Shown: in pieces, positions 61,163 to 64,000 of the stretch
Numbering within the stretch: position 1 is the stretch's first letter
Layout of the letters: each line of letters begins with the position of its first letter
Source of the DNA: Aquibacillus saliphilus
GTDB taxonomy: Bacteria; Bacillota; Bacilli; Bacillales; Amphibacillaceae
NCBI RefSeq assembly: GCF_020404745.1
Contig: NZ_JAIZAP010000019.1
Coordinates: forward strand, 31,018-95,017
Direction of reading: 5' to 3'
Length of the DNA: 64,000 bases
Notes under the pieces: generated by a model
Told to the model about the DNA's origin: nothing
Database searches by the model: none
Seen by the model: the letters and a program-made list of their open reading frames with translations, nothing else
Program-made: the position numbers and the translations under genes

Positions 61163-63583
61163 CTATTGCTTCTCAATCCTCCAAATTCCTGTAGCATACT
61201 CCTGAATCGTTCGATCGCTTGAAAACTTTCCGGAATGGGCAATGTTGATAAGACTTTTCGATAGCCACTTTGATTCATGTTGATAGGCTTGATCGACGAG
61301 TTGTTGTGTTTCTACATACCCATCAAAGTCTTCTAGAATAAAGTAAGGATCATTGGTAGACAGAATATGGTAATAAATATCCTTAAACTCTAAGTCTTGT
61401 TGACCAAATATTCCATCTCGTAACTGATGTAAAATTCGGCTGATTCTTTCATCATTTTGATAGGTTTCGTTGGCACTATACTCACCATTTTGATAATAGT
61501 TGAAGACCTCTTCGGAACGAAGTCCAAAAATAAAGATATTTGGATCACCGACTAAATTTTTAATTTCAATATTGGCTCCATCAAGGGTTCCGATGGTCAA
61601 GGCGCCGTTCATCATCATTTTCATATTTCCTGTTCCTGATGCTTCTTTGCCTGCTGTTGATATTTGTTCACTCAAATCAGCTGCGGGTATGATTTTCTCT
61701 GCTAAGCTGACGTTATAATTTTCAAGAAAAACGACCTTTAGTTTTCCTTTTATTGAAGGGTCATGATTGACGACTGATGCTACTGTGTTGATTAACTTAA
61801 TCACTTCTTTAGCAAAATAATAGCTAGGTGCAGCTTTTGCTCCAAAGATAAACGTTCTTGGCACAATGTCTAGTTGCGGGTTTTCCTTTAACTCGTTGTA
61901 CAAATAAATGACATGAAATATATTAAGTAACTGACGTTTATATTCATGCAATCGTTTAATTTGGACATCGAAAATTGACTGCTCATCGACAACAATTCCA
62001 GTTGCTTTATGGATGTACTTCGCTAAATCTTTTTTGTTTTGTTGTTTAATTTGTCCGAGCTTTTCTAAAAATGGACGGTTCTTAGTATAACGTAGTAAAT
62101 GCGTTAGTTCCCTAGGGTGTTTGATCCATCGCGAGCCAATTGTCTCCGTAATTAAATTTGCTAGACGTGGATTAGCCATCACTAGCCAGCGCCGATGAGT
62201 GATTCCGTTTGTTTTGTTGTTAAAACGATTTGGATATAGTTTGTAAAAGTCCTTCATTTCTTGTGTCTTTATAATTTCGGTGTGTAACTTAGCAACTCCG
62301 TTAACACTGAAGCTACCTACAATAGCAAGTCTGGCCATATGGATTTGATTGTCAGCGATGACAGCCATGTCCGGAATTTTATCACGCAACTCGGGATGAT
62401 CGAACCAAATTCCCTGACAAAAGCGCTCATTTATTTCATCAATAATCATGTAAAGTCGTGGTAAAAGAGATTTAATCATCGCAATCGGCCATTTTTCGAG
62501 TGCTTCGCTTAAAATTGTATGATTGGTATAGGCGAAAACCTTTGTGGTAATACGCCAAGCAGTATCCCAGCCAAAACCTTCCTCATCCATTAACATTCTC
62601 ATTAATTCTGGAATTGCTAAACTTGGATGTGTATCATTAATTTGGATGACAACGTAGTCTGGTAGATGAATTAAGGATTTACGCACGTTTGATTTATAGT
62701 CTTTAACGATACTTTTCAGACTGGAGATGACGAGGAAATACTGCTGTTTAATCCGCAATCGTTTTCCTTCTTCACTTGAATCATCTGGATAGAGAATTCC
62801 AGATATTTGTTCGATTGAATGGTTGTGTTCTAAATGTCGGTAGTAGTCTTCAGTATTTGATTGACTAGAAACAAAAATAGGTTCAGCGCTCCATAAACGT
62901 AGTGTGTTGACGACTTGATTTTTATAGCCAACAACTGGTACGTCATAAGGAACAGCAAGAACTTTATCGGTGTTTTCGTACTTACACTCAAGTGATCCAT
63001 CATTGCGTTTAAGCATATGTACAGTTCCGCCAAACTCGATATATACTGCTTCTTCATCACGTCTTGTTTCCCAAGGATAGGGGTTTTTCAACCAAAAGTC
63101 GGGAAGTTCTGTTTGATAACCATTAATAAAACGCTGCTCAAACATCCCGTAGCGATAACGGATTCCGTAACCATGGCCAGGATAATGAAGTGATGCCATC
63201 GAATCTAAAAAACATGCTGCTAATCTGCCTAAACCACCATTACCTAAACCGGGATCGCGTTCTTGTCTGTACACTTCAACAGGATCAAATCCTAACTTGA
63301 CCAGAGCCTGATTACAACTTTCCCACATACCACTATTGAGTAAATTACTTTCTAACAACCCGCCGATTAAGAACTCCATTGATAAATAGTAAACTTGTTT
63401 AGGATTGTTTTTTTGATAGCTTTCTTTTGTTTTAGTCCAGCTGCCAGTTATTTCTTGACTGACAATTGCACTGACAGCGTAGTAAACTTCATTTATTGTT
63501 GCCTCATCAATTTTCTTTTCGTACTGGGATTCTGTTTTACTAACAATTGCTTGAACAAACTCATCTACATTCCATTTTGTCAA
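61163..63583 (-). CDS. glgP: Glycogen phosphorylase
   Basis: This 806-residue PLP-dependent phosphorylase releases glucose-1-phosphate from glycogen or maltodextrin. N-terminal YLSMEFLIGGLLESNLLN, RDPGLGNGGLGRLAACFLDS (in part), INDTHPSLAIPELMR and ADNQIHMARLA are family motifs. The PLP lysine is Lys655 in GTGNMKMMMNG. The length is normal. The start is a TTG behind AAAGGAGAG (an in-frame ATG is not near). No glgBCDA genes are adjacent, unlike the B. subtilis glg operon, so this may be a stand-alone maltodextrin phosphorylase. Confidence 0.95.
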   Translation of the reverse strand: MTKWNVDEFVQAIVSKTESQYEKKIDEATINEVYYAVSAIVSQEITGSWTKTKESYQKNNPKQVYYLSMEFLIGGLLESNLLNSGMWESCNQALVKLGFDPVEVYRQERDPGLGNGGLGRLAACFLDSMASLHYPGHGYGIRYRYGMFEQRFINGYQTELPDFWLKNPYPWETRRDEEAVYIEFGGTVHMLKRNDGSLECKYENTDKVLAVPYDVPVVGYKNQVVNTLRLWSAEPIFVSSQSNTEDYYRHLEHNHSIEQISGILYPDDSSEEGKRLRIKQQYFLVISSLKSIVKDYKSNVRKSLIHLPDYVVIQINDTHPSLAIPELMRMLMDEEGFGWDTAWRITTKVFAYTNHTILSEALEKWPIAMIKSLLPRLYMIIDEINERFCQGIWFDHPELRDKIPDMAVIADNQIHMARLAIVGSFSVNGVAKLHTEIIKTQEMKDFYKLYPNRFNNKTNGITHRRWLVMANPRLANLITETIGSRWIKHPRELTHLLRYTKNRPFLEKLGQIKQQNKKDLAKYIHKATGIVVDEQSIFDVQIKRLHEYKRQLLNIFHVIYLYNELKENPQLDIVPRTFIFGAKAAPSYYFAKEVIKLINTVASVVNHDPSIKGKLKVVFLENYNVSLAEKIIPAADLSEQISTAGKEASGTGNMKMMMNGALTIGTLDGANIEIKNLVGDPNIFIFGLRSEEVFNYYQNGEYSANETYQNDERISRILHQLRDGIFGQQDLEFKDIYYHILSTNDPYFILEDFDGYVETQQLVDQAYQHESKWLSKSLINIAHSGKFSSDRTIQEYATGIWRIEKQ

Positions 63584-63652
63584 AGCTTATTCTCTCCTTT
63601 TTCCTCATTAACGCAGGCTAGCGTAGCTAATAATCAACTTCAAAATTCAATA

Positions 63653-63690
63653 ATTCTACCATCAATGAAGATGTTCATTGATGGTAGAAT
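63653..63690. terminator. Perfect 16-bp inverted repeat upstream of glgP
   Basis: ATTCTACCATCAATGA (63653-63668) pairs perfectly with 63675-63690 around a 6-base loop. It may end the transcript of a gene to the right, or be an operator for glgP. The T-run is weak, so the role is open. Confidence 0.5.
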
Positions 63691-63756
63691 GGTCTTTTGA
63701 AAATGTCTGTTACTCGACCCACCGAAATATTTGTTGCTTATGGCACAAAAATTATA

Positions 63757-64000
63757 GAATGCGCGCTCACCCTAGTTTCATTCTCACTCAGCGTCCCGGA
63801 ATGCGCACTCACCCCGGATTTATTCTCACTCGTCGTCCCGGAATGCGCACTCGCCTTGGATTCATTCTCACTCGTCGTCCCGGAATGCGCACTCACCCCG
63901 GCTTTATTCTCACTCAGCGTCCCGGAATGCGCACTCACCCTGGTTTTATTCTCACTCAGCGTCCCGGAATGCGCACTCGCCCCGGATTCATTCTGACTCA
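63757..64000 (+). repeat. Phased 42-bp (2 x 21) repeat array, copy 2, runs off the window
   Basis: GAATGCGCACTCACC and TTATTCTCACTCAGC alternate with CACTCA every 21 bases. The aligned A residues fall at 63759, 63780, 63801, 63822, 63843, 63864, 63885, 63906 and onward to 63990, 12 half-units without one slip. It is the same family as the array at 26714-26995 but in the opposite orientation. The open frame across it (PECALTxxxFSL) lacks a credible start site and is treated as non-coding. Confidence 0.88.

Noticed and set aside
63697..63996. Plus-strand frame with PECALTxxxFSL repeats
   Set aside because: Same repeat family in opposite orientation; the supposed start lies in the stem-loop upstream of glgP without a ribosome site.

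Overview
The window is a low-GC chromosome segment from an endospore-former-type Bacillaceae bacterium. This rests on strong AGGAGG ribosome sites, TTG/GTG starts, lipoprotein signal peptides, B. subtilis-like families (PucR, LytST, CstA, OpuA, ECF sigma/anti-sigma) and a GH10 xylanase that reads like those of alkaliphilic Bacillus. I see no rRNA, tRNA, prophage, insertion sequence or CRISPR array. It is mostly catabolic and transport operons separated by clear hairpin terminators, plus several dispersed non-coding repeats.

Layout. 0-2 kb: a truncated sigma-factor-like gene, a phased 21-bp repeat array, a DUF3298-type protein and a small gene. 2.1-13.2 kb: a TRAP transporter (dctPQM), a PucR-type regulator, an M20 carbamoyl-amidase, PyrK- and PyrD-type subunits, a dihydroorotase/allantoinase-type amidohydrolase, a nitroreductase and a CapA-like protein. 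Together these could import orotate and take it reductively through dihydroorotate and N-carbamoyl-aspartate to aspartate. This is the most interesting system here. 13.6-25.7 kb: a Na+/H+ antiporter, a YeiH-type exporter, a sulfonate/nitrate-type ABC transporter, an orphan trpB, a HAD phosphatase, an AbrB-type transporter with a second M20 amidase, an MDR oxidoreductase, and a tiny DnaJ-type zinc-finger protein behind a long leader. 25.7-34.3 kb: a ketopantoate-reductase-like gene, a phased 42-bp repeat array, a CstA carrier with a LytS/LytR-type two-component system (probably pyruvate/carbon starvation), then cutC-nagA-hyi.

34.4-43.9 kb: a FadR-type regulator with a readable promoter and operator, a Cys/Met-metabolism PLP enzyme and a sugar-type ABC importer without its own ATPase; an ECF sigma/anti-sigma pair; a LOV-GGDEF-EAL photoreceptor-like protein; a flavodoxin. 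44.4-50.9 kb: a TetR regulator and a carnitine-to-glycine-betaine operon (BKACE, carnitine dehydrogenase, thioesterase, OpuA-type transporter) sharing an operator motif. 51-64 kb: a CocE-type hydrolase, an AbgT transporter, a Ca2+-type P-ATPase, a HemD-like protein, a SET protein, a small protein, the xylanase and glycogen phosphorylase, ending inside a second 42-bp array.

The repeats form a theme. Three 21-bp arrays and two 42-bp arrays (each 42-bp unit is two related 21-bp halves) keep strict 21-bp phase, and the two families share a core near ATTCGC(A)CTCA. A separate structured element of about 140-175 bp occurs twice (31.26 and 52.80 kb).
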